Positions 47,843-56,431 are shown, numbered from the stretch's first letter. The stretch: 64,000 nucleotides of DNA from G963665005 sp963665005 (GCA_963665005.2 CAXXTQ010000001.1:2604001-2668000); one strand, 5' to 3'. The notes: a model not told the origin generated them from the sequence alone. A program made the numbers and translations.

Positions 47843-49467
47843 TCTTTAAATTCATCTTTAAATTTAAAAACTACTTCAATTCTTTTTCCTTCATGGACTA
47901 TGATTTCTTCGACTAAAGCAACTACAACCTCTCTCGTAACCTTTGTTATATTGCCAAACTCTTTAAACATATTGATGTACTTATTTCTCTCTGTTATTTG
48001 CTCGGAAGTATTTACAATTTCTTTGCTAAGATTAGATAGTTCAATATTTATTTCTTTGTTTGATTTTTCATATTGTAGTTTCATATCAAGGTATTCATCT
48101 TCGGTTATTAAGCCAGATTTGCAGTCTTCATAAAGACCTTGCTTTAATCGATTTATGCGGGCGCTTTCATTTTCTAACTTACTATACTTTTTTTCTAAGA
48201 AAGCTAATGTTCGATGAACAACATCTTTATTCTTAACTTTATTTATTAATTCTTCAATATCAACTGCACATGCGATTTGTGTTTGTATAGCATATAGCAC
48301 CACTTCATGCAATACATCTTCACTGATAATATGCGAACTGCATACTTTCTTCCCGTACTTTTTTGATGTAGAACAAACAAACTTACTATATCTCTTACCA
48401 TTGCTCGTGGAGATTGTCCTTATCATGTTTTTTTTACAATCAGCACACTTAATATACTGTGCAAATGCTGATGGTTTTGCCTTTTCTTCTGATTTAAACG
48501 ATTTGGATATTAACTCTTGAACTGTATCAAATTGCTCTTGGCGTATTATGGCTTCATGAGTATCATGTACTATAATCCACTTTTCTTTAGGCAAGGGAGT
48601 ACGTTTTTTCATTTTATAATTGTAGCTAATTGTTTTCCCTTGTACCATATCACCAGTATATAACTGACACACTAATATTCGTTTAACCATTGAGTTCTCC
48701 CACAGCCCAAAAGTATTCCTATTTGCGTTTTTTGGCTTTTTATTTATACCGTATTTTGATTTATAGGCTATTGGACTTAATATCCCCCTATCATTTAAGC
48801 TTCTTGCAATTTCAGATAGGTTCATACCATTTATATACCACTCAAAAATTTGCACTACATTCATTACTGTGTTTTCATCTACTATTAATTTGTTTCTGTC
48901 CTCTGTGTCTTTTAAATAGCCATATGGAGTATGACTACCAACGTATTTACCGTTTTTGCATTTGGATTGTAAGCTTGACTTTGTTTTTCTTGATATGTCT
49001 CTTGCATACTCTTCATTTATAAGATTTAAAAAAGGCACTTCAATACTATTCATCTTCTGTGGATTTTTAAAGCTGTCAAGGCATGGATTCATCAGCGTTA
49101 TAAATCTAACATTCATTGAAGGTAGATATATCTCTAAGTAATTATCTGTACCAATATGGTCTCTGCCAAACCGTGCCAAATCTTTGGTTATGATACAATC
49201 GACTTTCAGTTTTTTGATATCATCCATCATTCTAATAAAATCAGGGCGTATAAAACTTGTACCACTGTAACCGTCATCAATATAAGTATCTACAACATTG
49301 AAAATATCCTCTTTGGATTTTTTTACATATGTTTCAAGCATTTCAATTTGATTTTTAACGCTATTGCTTATACTTTGGTCTATGTCATCTTGGGATAAGC
49401 GAACATAAAGTGCTGTTTCCCATACTTTAGCTTGATGCTGAAGCTGATAAGTATTTGATATTTTCAA
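47833..49467 (-). CDS. Large serine recombinase, 3' end rewritten by IS256
   Basis: A 544-residue recombinase: catalytic resolvase domain (ALYVRLSQDDID with the nucleophile Ser; ITKDLARFGRDHIGT), recombinase domain, zinc ribbon (CADCKKNMI..CSTSKKYGKKVC) and a C-terminal coiled coil. Start is the TTG at 49467 with GGAGGTG upstream; this overlaps the 3' end of the preceding recombinase gene by 41 bases. The last codons (R-L-stop) come from the IS256 end. Without the insertion the frame would finish KEIKSIFANE and stop at 46459. Confidence 0.9.
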   Translation of the reverse strand: MKISNTYQLQHQAKVWETALYVRLSQDDIDQSISNSVKNQIEMLETYVKKSKEDIFNVVDTYIDDGYSGTSFIRPDFIRMMDDIKKLKVDCIITKDLARFGRDHIGTDNYLEIYLPSMNVRFITLMNPCLDSFKNPQKMNSIEVPFLNLINEEYARDISRKTKSSLQSKCKNGKYVGSHTPYGYLKDTEDRNKLIVDENTVMNVVQIFEWYINGMNLSEIARSLNDRGILSPIAYKSKYGINKKPKNANRNTFGLWENSMVKRILVCQLYTGDMVQGKTISYNYKMKKRTPLPKEKWIIVHDTHEAIIRQEQFDTVQELISKSFKSEEKAKPSAFAQYIKCADCKKNMIRTISTSNGKRYSKFVCSTSKKYGKKVCSSHIISEDVLHEVVLYAIQTQIACAVDIEELINKVKNKDVVHRTLAFLEKKYSKLENESARINRLKQGLYEDCKSGLITEDEYLDMKLQYEKSNKEINIELSNLSKEIVNTSEQITERNKYINMFKEFGNITKVTREVVVALVEEIIVHEGKRIEVVFKFKDEFKERL

Positions 49468-51142
49468 AATCTTCACCTCCACTGATATTCTTAGTAATAT
49501 ATTTGGTTATCCTTGAAAACTCATCTTGATGAAGAAAATCAATAAAAATGTTTTTGTCTTTATCAACATAAATCGTATCCACTAGAGCAAATAGTAATTC
49601 TCTCGTCAATTCTTTTATTTCAGAATATTTGGTAAAGATATTTATCCATTCCATGTTTTTAGTTTGCATATCTAATATTGCTTTTTCTTCTACTTCAAGC
49701 TCGCAGATCGCATTCTCTAATTGTTCGATTTCTTGATTGTAAGCTTCTTTCATCTGCATATACTCATCTCGGGTTATCGTACCTGTTTTCCAGTCCTCAT
49801 ATAACCCATGTTTAAGTGTATTTTTAGTTTTAATCATTCTCTTCTTGTTTGCTATTTCTCTGCTAAAGTTAAAAGTATTAGATTGTGCGACTTCACTTGC
49901 ATTAACTTTGTCAATAACCACTTGCATATCAGCTACTGCATATATTTGTGTTTTTATAGCATATAAAACACTTTCTTCAAGAACCTCATGTCTTATACTA
50001 TGTGAAAATTTGCATTCGGTCTTGGATATCTGATTATACGTTCTGCACTTATAGTAAACATAGAGCTTTCCTTTTGCCACTTTCGGTGAACGTATCATTG
50101 CTCGGTTGCAATCCGAACATCTTAAAAAACCAGTAAATACATATAGTTTATCTTCATTAGGTGAAGTTCTAACACATTTTTTAAAACTATTTTCCACATC
50201 ACAGAAGGTCTTTTCATCTACAATTGGCTCATGAGTATTTAGAACTTTGATTCGTTCTTTATCATCTAAGTAAATCCTCTTTCTATCTTTATGGTTTCGC
50301 GTTGTGTATTTTTTTTGTTCTAACACACCCATATATACTTTGTTATTTAATATTGTTCTAACTGAATTGGGACGCCAAAGCAATCCACAATTCATATTAT
50401 AGCTTTTATATACACCTTTTTCTTTACGATAAAGTCCCGGTGGCAGTATCCCAAAATCATTTAGCTTTTGCGATATTCGTACCGATCCCATACCACTTAA
50501 TGCCCAGTAGAATATATTACGCACAACATCTGCTACTTCATTATCAATTATAAGATGGGAATGGTCTTTTGGATCTTTAATATAACCATAAGGGGCAAAT
50601 GCGCTTACCAATTTGCCTTTTTTGCGTTGAATATCATAATAACATCTTAGTTTTTGTGATATTTCGCTGCTATAATGGTCATTCATTATGTTTTTAAACT
50701 GTACGAACACACTACTTATCTCATTGGGTCGTTCAAAGCTATCTAAAGCATCTAATATTGATATGAACCTACACTCTAAAGCTGGTAAGAGTTGTTCAAG
50801 ATATTTTCCTGCACCAATATAATCTCTTCCAAATCTTGAAAGGTCTTTTACAATTACACAATTGATTTTGCCTGTTTGAATGTCGTTAATCATTTCATTG
50901 AAACGAGGACGATTAAAATTTGTGCCTGTATAGCCATCATCAATATAAGTATTAGTGAGTTTAAATTCTATATTTTCATTAATATAGTCTGTCAACAAGT
51001 TACGTTGATTCACTACACTATCACTCTCGACTTTATCAGAGTCATCACGACTTAATCGTATGTAAAGTGCAGTTTTCCAAATCGTTTTATCTTCTTTAGT
51101 TACAATGGATTTATTATTAGTATAATACTTTTTTCTTGCCAT
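49427..51142 (-). CDS. Large serine recombinase
   Basis: A 571-residue paralogue of the next gene: catalytic ALYIRLSRDDSDK, VIVKDLSRFGRDYIGAGKY, zinc ribbon CSDCNRAMI..CRTYNQISKTEC, and C-terminal coiled coil. AGGAG precedes the ATG at 51142. Overlapping pairs like this are typical of clostridial integrative elements and of ccrA/ccrB in staphylococci, where both proteins may be needed for excision and integration. Confidence 0.92.
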   Translation of the reverse strand: MARKKYYTNNKSIVTKEDKTIWKTALYIRLSRDDSDKVESDSVVNQRNLLTDYINENIEFKLTNTYIDDGYTGTNFNRPRFNEMINDIQTGKINCVIVKDLSRFGRDYIGAGKYLEQLLPALECRFISILDALDSFERPNEISSVFVQFKNIMNDHYSSEISQKLRCYYDIQRKKGKLVSAFAPYGYIKDPKDHSHLIIDNEVADVVRNIFYWALSGMGSVRISQKLNDFGILPPGLYRKEKGVYKSYNMNCGLLWRPNSVRTILNNKVYMGVLEQKKYTTRNHKDRKRIYLDDKERIKVLNTHEPIVDEKTFCDVENSFKKCVRTSPNEDKLYVFTGFLRCSDCNRAMIRSPKVAKGKLYVYYKCRTYNQISKTECKFSHSIRHEVLEESVLYAIKTQIYAVADMQVVIDKVNASEVAQSNTFNFSREIANKKRMIKTKNTLKHGLYEDWKTGTITRDEYMQMKEAYNQEIEQLENAICELEVEEKAILDMQTKNMEWINIFTKYSEIKELTRELLFALVDTIYVDKDKNIFIDFLHQDEFSRITKYITKNISGGEDFENIKYLSASASS

Positions 51143-51258
51143 AATAAATACTCCTGCTGTTTAATTTATTTTTTTTAACAGTAGGATTTTAGCGAGTGCC
51201 ACCTCATAACTAAGATAACACACTAAAACTTCTCATCCAAATTTACGTATAATTTTTT

Positions 51259-51492
51259 TTAATGTTTTTCACTACTCTCTATTAGCCCTGCAAGTCTGTC
51301 ATTAATATTATAAGATTCTTTATACCGCATTAATACAACTGACGCTCCACACTTAAAAGAATTGGGATTTCCTTTAGTTTCCTTGATATAATGCTTTTTT
51401 CTTTCTAAAAAAGGAATATTATAATCGAAATCTACATCTCTTATATCCACAAGTTCAAACGGAGAAGTGTTTTCAATTTTAGTATCTTTCAT
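51259..51492 (-). CDS. Small protein upstream of the serine recombinases
   Basis: A 77-residue protein from the ATG at 51492 with AGGTAGG upstream. It contains DIRDVDFDYNIPFLERKKHYIKE and NPNSFKCGASVVLMRY. Small proteins of this type commonly precede recombinase genes in clostridial elements, but I do not know a function. Confidence 0.65.
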   Translation of the reverse strand: MKDTKIENTSPFELVDIRDVDFDYNIPFLERKKHYIKETKGNPNSFKCGASVVLMRYKESYNINDRLAGLIESSEKH

Positions 51493-51525
51493 TTGAATAC
51501 CTACCTCTAACATGTTTTTTATCAT

Positions 51526-51831
51526 ACATAAGGATATATGGATGCGACAAGATAAAAAAACCTTGTCGCATATATATACCTTTATTTGTACTCATCTTTT
51601 AACAGCAGACTTTGCCTGCAATCAATTTTATATACAGAATTATGCATATTAAATTGCCCTTTCAGATTATAAGTACAATAATCAGTAATAACTTGTCCGA
51701 CATTTCAAGCTGTTGTTGATGAAACAACACATGGAATTTCACCCGCTCATTTTTAAAGGCTTCTATGCCTTATCGTATGACCGACCAACGGTTAGTAAGT
51801 ATCTGCCCTCTACAGGTTATGGCGAATATCA
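51526..51831. other. Intergenic region with hairpin and repeated regulator-like sequence
   Basis: No gene is supported. A nine-base inverted repeat tgcgacaag / cttgtcgca lies at about 51544-51571. At 51658-51684 the sequence cctttcagattataagtaca matches the inverted-repeat region in front of the sigma-like gene at 52595. Confidence 0.45.
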
Positions 51832-52014
51832 TTAATCTTCTGACTTAGGATTGTCAGCCCTCAAAAAGAATCTATCGCTCGTGCCTTTGATGTTATCTTC
51901 ATACAACTTGTCATCGCTGCAGGTAGTCTTGGCGTTCTTTTTGTCGCTACCGCTTTTAACGGTTATAGAGGGTTTGTACTTGAAATGCCTGTATAAAATT
52001 TTCAAGGTACTCAT
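51832..52014 (-). CDS. Possible small element-encoded protein
   Basis: A 60-residue, Lys/Ser-rich frame starting MSTLKILYRHFKYKPSITVK. It has no good ribosome binding site and no recognised domain. It lies between two genes of the mobile module on the same strand, and its composition is protein-like, so it may be real or a remnant. Confidence 0.35.
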   Translation of the reverse strand: MSTLKILYRHFKYKPSITVKSGSDKKNAKTTCSDDKLYEDNIKGTSDRFFLRADNPKSED

Positions 52015-52099
52015 GCCAAATAACCGCTTTTCATGGTTATTATGATGCTTGGATTTTCACCTTCGTAAAAACCCCTTCACTATAAAGCCGTGGGAGAGG

Positions 52100-52585
52100 C
52101 TAAAAGGTGATGCTATTTCTTGATTGTTCACAGTTTGTTAACATTTGTACTGCTTTTTTCACTGATCTTTGTACTGCCCATCTGCTAACATGCTCATGTT
52201 CTGCTATTTCTTTGTAACTAAATCCGCATATATAGTATTTGATAAATCGTCTTTTCTGGGTTAGAGTACAATTGCCAAGAATGTTGAATACAATTGCAAT
52301 AAGTTCTCTGCAAAAGACTATTCGTTCAATGGAAACTGCCTTTCTACCCAAATTACTTTCAAACATAACGTTTTTCTCTATCAACAAGTCTAACGATGCA
52401 TTGTTCCGATAATATTGTCGATTACTATTCAACCAATCGTTATCCTGTATCTTTAGTTCGTTTTTAAATCGAGTTGGGATATGTATGCTTTGCATTTCCC
52501 ATTGTTTGAGTTGGTTAAAGAGTTCACCTGTTATTTTAACTTTTGTTCCGTTCGATAAATAGCTTACTTTATATTTGATTGTCAT
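52100..52585 (-). CDS. Sigma-70-like helix-turn-helix protein of a mobile element
   Basis: A 161-residue protein whose C-terminal third looks like a sigma region 4 helix-turn-helix (LTQKRRFIKYYICGFSYKEI, then AEHEHVSRWAVQRSVKKAVQ). Such proteins occur in Tn916-like elements as positive regulators. AAGGAG lies before the ATG, and that site is part of an inverted repeat (52595-52635), suggesting translational control. Confidence 0.8.
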   Translation of the reverse strand: MTIKYKVSYLSNGTKVKITGELFNQLKQWEMQSIHIPTRFKNELKIQDNDWLNSNRQYYRNNASLDLLIEKNVMFESNLGRKAVSIERIVFCRELIAIVFNILGNCTLTQKRRFIKYYICGFSYKEIAEHEHVSRWAVQRSVKKAVQMLTNCEQSRNSITF

Positions 52586-52594
52586 TTGTAATCT

Positions 52595-52635
52595 CCTTTC
52601 AGATTTTGAGTACGATAACCAATAAATCTGAAAGG
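52595..52635 (-). promoter_or_regulatory. Hairpin masking the sigma-like gene's ribosome binding site
   Basis: Perfect 11-base arms cctttcagatt (52595-52605) and aatctgaaagg (52625-52635), 19-base loop. In the minus-strand mRNA the 3' arm AATCTGAAAGG contains the ribosome binding site of the gene starting at 52585. Confidence 0.65.
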
Positions 52636-52883
52636 GTGGGGAACGGCATTTGAACTTCTTTAATATCTGATTTTGGGCAAAATAAAAAGGAGATACGTTA
52701 AAAAATACGCAACTCCATTTCGTACTATGGCAAGAAAATTCATAAACATATTATTGCACATGAGGAATGCTCTCGTTTTCTTAAAAAAAGTGTGATATTT
52801 TATTGCTTTTCGATAGTCTCAAAAGGACTCAGCATGATTGCCTCTTCTACTACGCCGATTAAAGGTAGGTGAATTGCTCCTAA

Positions 52884-53047
52884 ATCAAGCTAAATGGGCA
52901 TAATAAGCTTCATTTCTGCAAATACATTTGAGGAATTTTTTTTTTACGCCTGTTACGAGAATATAACCAAAAAGAGGGGGAATTAAAATACTGTTTTACC
53001 CTTCTATATATAAAACCGTAAAAACAAAAAATTTCTATGAATTAGTT
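52884..53047. repeat. Debris repeat, copy 1
   Basis: Starts atcaagctaaatgggcata, contains acgcctgttacgagaatata and ends tttctatgaattagtt. Matches 55599-55761. Confidence 0.75.
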
Positions 53048-53107
53048 AATGTGACTAATTTTAATTGAGCCAAGCATCCGATTATCAGAACTGTGATCTC
53101 TGTTTTT
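53042..53107 (-). pseudogene. Signal peptidase I C-terminal fragment
   Basis: Minus strand reads KNRDHSSDNRMLGSIKISHI then stop, the conserved box of type I signal peptidases (GDNRxxSxDSRxxG). Everything upstream of it is missing. Confidence 0.65.
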
Positions 53108-53149
53108 TCTTAAATATATTCTTTTATATAACTATATGATTATCTCCTA

Positions 53150-53272
53150 TCAATTTTTCATCTGTTTGCGCTTACCAAAGATGGGTATTAATCCTGCCGC
53201 AATGCAAATGATTACGCTTACAAATATAGATTTGAAGGGAATAGACAGCATAAAATTTGTTGTTTCAATTTC
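53150..53272 (-). pseudogene. Membrane-protein C-terminal fragment
   Basis: A 40-codon minus-strand frame with SIFVSVIICIAAGLIPIFG, a membrane segment followed by a basic tail (KRKQMKN). No start codon with ribosome binding site fits. Probably the end of a lost membrane protein. Confidence 0.35.
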
Positions 53273-53353
53273 TCCTGTCGAAAGAAAAGAAGGGAGCGAA
53301 GTGACCGAAGAATATTATGGTTATAAGCTACGTTCCTTACTTATCCATCAATA

Positions 53354-53815
53354 TTATGTATCTTCTTCATGGTATCTATTTATCGCACAGAAAAAAGCAA
53401 TACCAAGTAAAGAAAAAACAAAGGGGTTCTCCAAAAGCCATCCAATAACTAGCAAACAAAATGCAGGATAGCCTTCATTATTAAATGTCATTATAAAATA
53501 TATCACACCAAGAGTATATAAAACTATTAAGACAGTGGAACATACTAAAAGTAACCTTCGAAATATATTATTCCGTATTGTTAATATTAAACCTTTCCAA
53601 ATAGCAAGTATTGATAACACAACAATTGCCCCAACTCCGTAAACTATAGGAGTGATAATCATTTCAAAGACCATATAGGGAAAAACAATAAGTTCTTGCA
53701 TCTCTTCTCGTAAAATAGGTTTTAGAAAAACAATTAAAGAGAGAGATGCAAGAACAATCACTGATAAGATAATCACAATTAGAATATACTTAGCAGAAGC
53801 TTTCTTCTTAGTCAA
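53354..53815 (-). CDS. Four-TM membrane protein, unknown
   Basis: A 153-residue protein from a TTG start with GGAGG nine bases upstream. Four hydrophobic segments (about 11-31, 44-72, 83-107 and 121-142) separated by short loops; basic N-terminus MTKKKASAKY. No family recognised. It is the last gene of the secreted-protein region and could be an immunity or transport component, but nothing in the sequence proves that. Confidence 0.65.
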   Translation of the reverse strand: MTKKKASAKYILIVIILSVIVLASLSLIVFLKPILREEMQELIVFPYMVFEMIITPIVYGVGAIVVLSILAIWKGLILTIRNNIFRRLLLVCSTVLIVLYTLGVIYFIMTFNNEGYPAFCLLVIGWLLENPFVFSLLGIAFFCAINRYHEEDT

Positions 53816-53870
53816 GAGTGTATTCCTCCTTTAATAATTAATATTTCTATATATACATAAACGAAAATCA

Positions 53871-54155
53871 TTAGGAAAAGTTCCAATCACACGTTAATTC
53901 CTGCAAATCTACTTTTATTATACTAAATCTTTTCCTTATTACTACATGAGGTTTGTTTTCTGTGCCCTTTTTCAGTATCCAAGTCTCAAAATTACCTCTG
54001 GACTCAAACCCCGCGCAGTTGGCGACGTTTAGCATAGACCCCTCCTCTTCATCTCCCACAGAATAATGTTTTACCTTATTCTGTATCATTTTAACGTTTG
54101 CACAGAATTCATGATATTGCCACATCAAATATGAGTAATGGCGTTCCCGTACCAC
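53871..54155 (-). CDS. Doubtful 94-codon frame after secreted protein S1
   Basis: GTG start without a ribosome binding site; possible internal ATG starts also lack one. No domain, signal peptide or membrane segment is recognised. It occupies the place where other cassettes have a lipoprotein gene, so it may be a remnant. Confidence 0.3.
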   Translation of the reverse strand: MVRERHYSYLMWQYHEFCANVKMIQNKVKHYSVGDEEEGSMLNVANCAGFESRGNFETWILKKGTENKPHVVIRKRFSIIKVDLQELTCDWNFS

Positions 54156-54256
54156 TCAAAAGAAAGAAGATACCAGATGCTCCCCCCTATATAGAAAGAG
54201 CATCCAAGCACAATGAAATATAATGAAATTTCACTTTAATCAATTTGTCTGCTAGA

Positions 54257-55054
54257 TCACGGAAGAGAACCTGCGCCTACATAAAAATCTTCGATAATAT
54301 AGTAATGCACATCATTATGTACGCCATCAACTACGCTATCAGCTGTTTTTATGTGGTATGTAGCAAGGGAAGCAATTCCGCCAATTCCGTCACAAGAGTA
54401 AGCCTCTCTATTATACCAAGAATTTGTTCGAAAAAAACCATTTAAATTAGATGCATGAGGTCCATATGTGAGGTTGATCTGAGCTGCAGAACCAAGCCTT
54501 TCAGTGCTGTATTTAATTCCATACTGCCTGATTATCGCTTCTTCGTTCGTTCCATAGCAATAACCATTTGGGTCATTGCTTCCAATTAAAGGATTGTCGG
54601 CCTGCCATTTTAATTTATAGTTGCTCAGCTGATAATATTCTCTACTGTCTTTTGTGAGCACGTTTACTCCAAGACGTACGTAAACATAAAAATATTGACC
54701 GTCACATAAATAAGTCCCAGCTTTATCCCAACTTTGTGTGCCAGATCTGGATTCCATTGTAAGTGATGGCGTTATATTAATATTCACTGTCTGTATTTTT
54801 ACTGCAGAAGCTTCGCTTAGCTTCAATAGTTCTGGAGTTACCTCTTGATCATAGGTTATTTCTATGTCTGCCTCATCTTTTTCAAGTTCAAGCATCTCAA
54901 GATACTTTTCTTCGAAGAATTGCTTTTGTGAGTTTAGTCTGGCAACTTCTGAAGTGTAATCTGCATCATTATCAATACTTTCAGATGCAAACGCAGTCGT
55001 TGCAAATGCAAACACCGCCACAACAACCAATACGACTATAAGGATCTTTTTCAT
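54257..55054 (-). CDS. Secreted protein S1 of the leader-RNA cassettes
   Basis: A 265-residue protein with a clear signal peptide (MKKILIVVLVVVAVFAFATT, cleavage probably after AFA near residue 23). The mature part opens with an acidic helical stretch (about 30-70) followed by a Tyr/Ser/Asn-rich, probably beta-rich domain with two cysteines in CDG/CYG contexts. AAAGGAG precedes the ATG. Leader RNA A is upstream. No family recognised; the longest of the four secreted products. Confidence 0.8.
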   Translation of the reverse strand: MKKILIVVLVVVAVFAFATTAFASESIDNDADYTSEVARLNSQKQFFEEKYLEMLELEKDEADIEITYDQEVTPELLKLSEASAVKIQTVNINITPSLTMESRSGTQSWDKAGTYLCDGQYFYVYVRLGVNVLTKDSREYYQLSNYKLKWQADNPLIGSNDPNGYCYGTNEEAIIRQYGIKYSTERLGSAAQINLTYGPHASNLNGFFRTNSWYNREAYSCDGIGGIASLATYHIKTADSVVDGVHNDVHYYIIEDFYVGAGSLP

Positions 55055-55129
55055 TTGAATACTCCTTTCATTTTACCGCTATTTTGCCGATTGAATAAAT
55101 CCTGACTATGTGCTATCATCATGCTTATA

Positions 55130-55225
55130 GTCCTTGCATTACCTACTACCACTTATGCGGTAGGGTTCCGACCATTGGTTTTTGTAAGGACTTTTCTATA
55201 CCTTCATTAAGCATCACCTCATTTG
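55130..55225 (-). ncRNA. Leader RNA A with micro-ORF
   Basis: Minus strand: ribosome binding site AGGTGATG, micro-ORF ATG AAG GTA TAG (55207-55196), then a domain closed by GTCCTTACA / TGCAAGGAC (55191-55130). Inside is the hairpin CTACCGC-ATAA-GTGGTAG with a second ACC/GGT helix and two-base bulge. It precedes secreted protein S1. Same plan as copies B, C and D. Confidence 0.75.
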
Positions 55226-55244
55226 TGTTAGTTTTTGGGAGATG

Positions 55245-55294
55245 GCAGACCATACGATTTTTGCATATTACTAGTATTTTTATCGTATGGTCTG
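55245..55294 (-). other. Strong hairpin upstream of leader A
   Basis: Fourteen-base perfect arms gcagaccatacgat / atcgtatggtctgc. The equivalent spots in copies B (58407-58452) and D (63266-63311) also have nested hairpins, with different arm sequences but the same flanking GTCTGCCATCT on the minus strand. Confidence 0.6.
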
Positions 55295-55332
55295 CTGAAA
55301 TCACACAGGGCTTGTCCAAAAGTTTTTATTTT

Positions 55333-55357
55333 AATTACCCCTGTCACTATATATAAC
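55333..55357 (-). promoter_or_regulatory. Conserved promoter-like block, copy A
   Basis: A 25-base block (minus strand GTTATATATAGTGACAGGGG then TAATT) is identical to 58492-58516. It lies 140-190 bases before the leader RNAs and contains TATATA, so it may be the -10 and start region of the cassette promoter. Not found before C or D. Confidence 0.4.
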
Positions 55358-55719
55358 TATTTAGGATGGCAAATTTGCGGTAGAAATTTGAAGTTTTTTT
55401 TATTTTTTTAGATTATTGGATATAATAAACTAAAAGTGTAGCAGCAAATGGGCAAGAAAAGCGCATTGAAAGCACTCGCGGAATCAATTATCCTTAAATT
55501 TTATGAACTGGGGATGAATTGAAAGGAATGCTAACAATGGATGAAACAAATTATATTACGGCGCTACAAAAATTCGAAGGGTTGTCAATGCGGGAGATAT
55601 CAAGCTAAATGGGTATAATAAGTTTCATTACTGTTCTGAAATTCATGCAAAGAAAATTTGTTTCTTCTACGCCTGTTACGAGAATATAACCAAAAAGAGG
55701 AAAATACAGATGTACCCTT
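55358..55719. other. Intergenic debris between leader A and the signal peptidase fragment
   Basis: Holds a plus-strand IS21-like remnant (55537-55608) and most of repeat copy 2. No intact gene seen. Confidence 0.55.
55537..55608 (+). pseudogene. IS21-like transposase N-terminal remnant
   Basis: Twenty-three codons, MDETNYITALQKFEGLSMRE then ISS and stop, with AAAGGAA upstream. The LSMREI stretch resembles the start of IS21 IstA helix-turn-helix domains. It is cut off where repeat copy 2 begins. Confidence 0.45.
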
Positions 55720-55761
55720 CTATATAAAACCGTAGAAACAAAAATTTCTATGAATTAGTTT
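55599..55761. repeat. Debris repeat, copy 2
   Basis: Starts atcaagctaaatgggtata, contains acgcctgttacgagaatata and ends tttctatgaattagtt, matching 52884-53047. Confidence 0.75.
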
Positions 55762-56055
55762 TTTAGATTGAATAATATTATTTTTGCCATTACCAAACAA
55801 TAAAGAGCATTTTACCTCTAATGTTACTAATTGAATTGAGCCGATCACACGGCTATCTGAGCAATAATTCCTGTTATCTCCTAAAACATAAATGCTGTCA
55901 GTCGGTATTATTGTTTCAAGTAATGATTCAGACGCAGGATACTGATCAGTTGCTATTCTAAACAATCTGTTCTGAATGGTAAATGGTGTCTTCTCAAGCT
56001 GGACAAACTTTCCAACACCCTTTTCTCTTCTGTTTGTCCTGTAGTAACAGTACAA
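55720..56055 (-). pseudogene. Signal peptidase I fragment
   Basis: The minus-strand frame encodes TDSIYVLGDNRNYCSDSRVIGSIQ, the C-terminal catalytic box of type I signal peptidase. The membrane anchor and the catalytic Ser and Lys boxes are absent, and the C-terminus reads into the repeat. Non-functional as a peptidase. Confidence 0.7.
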
Positions 56056-56069
56056 GTAGAAAAGTTATG

Positions 56070-56431
56070 TTAAGCTGCGATATTCAATAAGATCAGTAAT
56101 ACTGTTATCAAGGCAATAGAAATCAAAATAATCGCAACTACTTTCCAGATGCGACGACTCCGTCTGTTTTTTTCAGCCAACAATGCATTAAGTTGCTCCA
56201 GCTTTTGTACAACGATATTTTTATCGTCATTTGGCTCCACTGTGTCACCAAGAAGTGTACTTACTGTTGTTTCAAAAATTTCTGCAATTCGAATAAGAAG
56301 ATCTGCGTCAGGAACCGAAAGACCTTTTTCCCATTTAGATATGGTTTGACGCACCACGTGCAATCGTTCTGCTAGTTCTTCTTGAGAAAGGTCCTTTTAT
56401 ATACGGAGATTTTTGAGATTTTTTTAAACAT
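56070..56431 (-). pseudogene. Frameshifted XRE-type regulator with membrane segment
   Basis: The HTH reads DLSQEELAERLHVVRQTISK then WEKGLSVPDADLL, typical of XRE. A C-terminal membrane segment follows (VVAIILISIALITVLLILL). The natural start (ATG 56431, MFKKISKISVYK) is in a different frame, joined at a one-base shift near 56395 after an A-rich tract. Intact homologues would be HTH-plus-TM regulators. Next to the signal peptidase fragment. Confidence 0.7.

Larger units (their letters stand above)
52636..53353. other. Region of gene debris
   Basis: No intact gene. It contains repeat copy 1 (52884-53047), a signal peptidase I fragment (53042-53107) and a membrane-segment fragment (53150-53272), described separately. 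52640-52880 shows only a weak ggag..ctcc inverted repeat near 52690 and nothing else I can support. Confidence 0.6.

Noticed and set aside
53136..53471. Plus-strand 111-codon frame
   Set aside because: No ribosome binding site, no domain, and it overlaps the better-supported minus-strand four-TM gene and a membrane-segment fragment.
55130..55191. Leader RNA as a GEMM cyclic di-GMP riboswitch
   Set aside because: The GGGACGCAAAGC-type core and GAAA tetraloop docking elements of GEMM are missing, although a diguanylate cyclase is encoded in the window.
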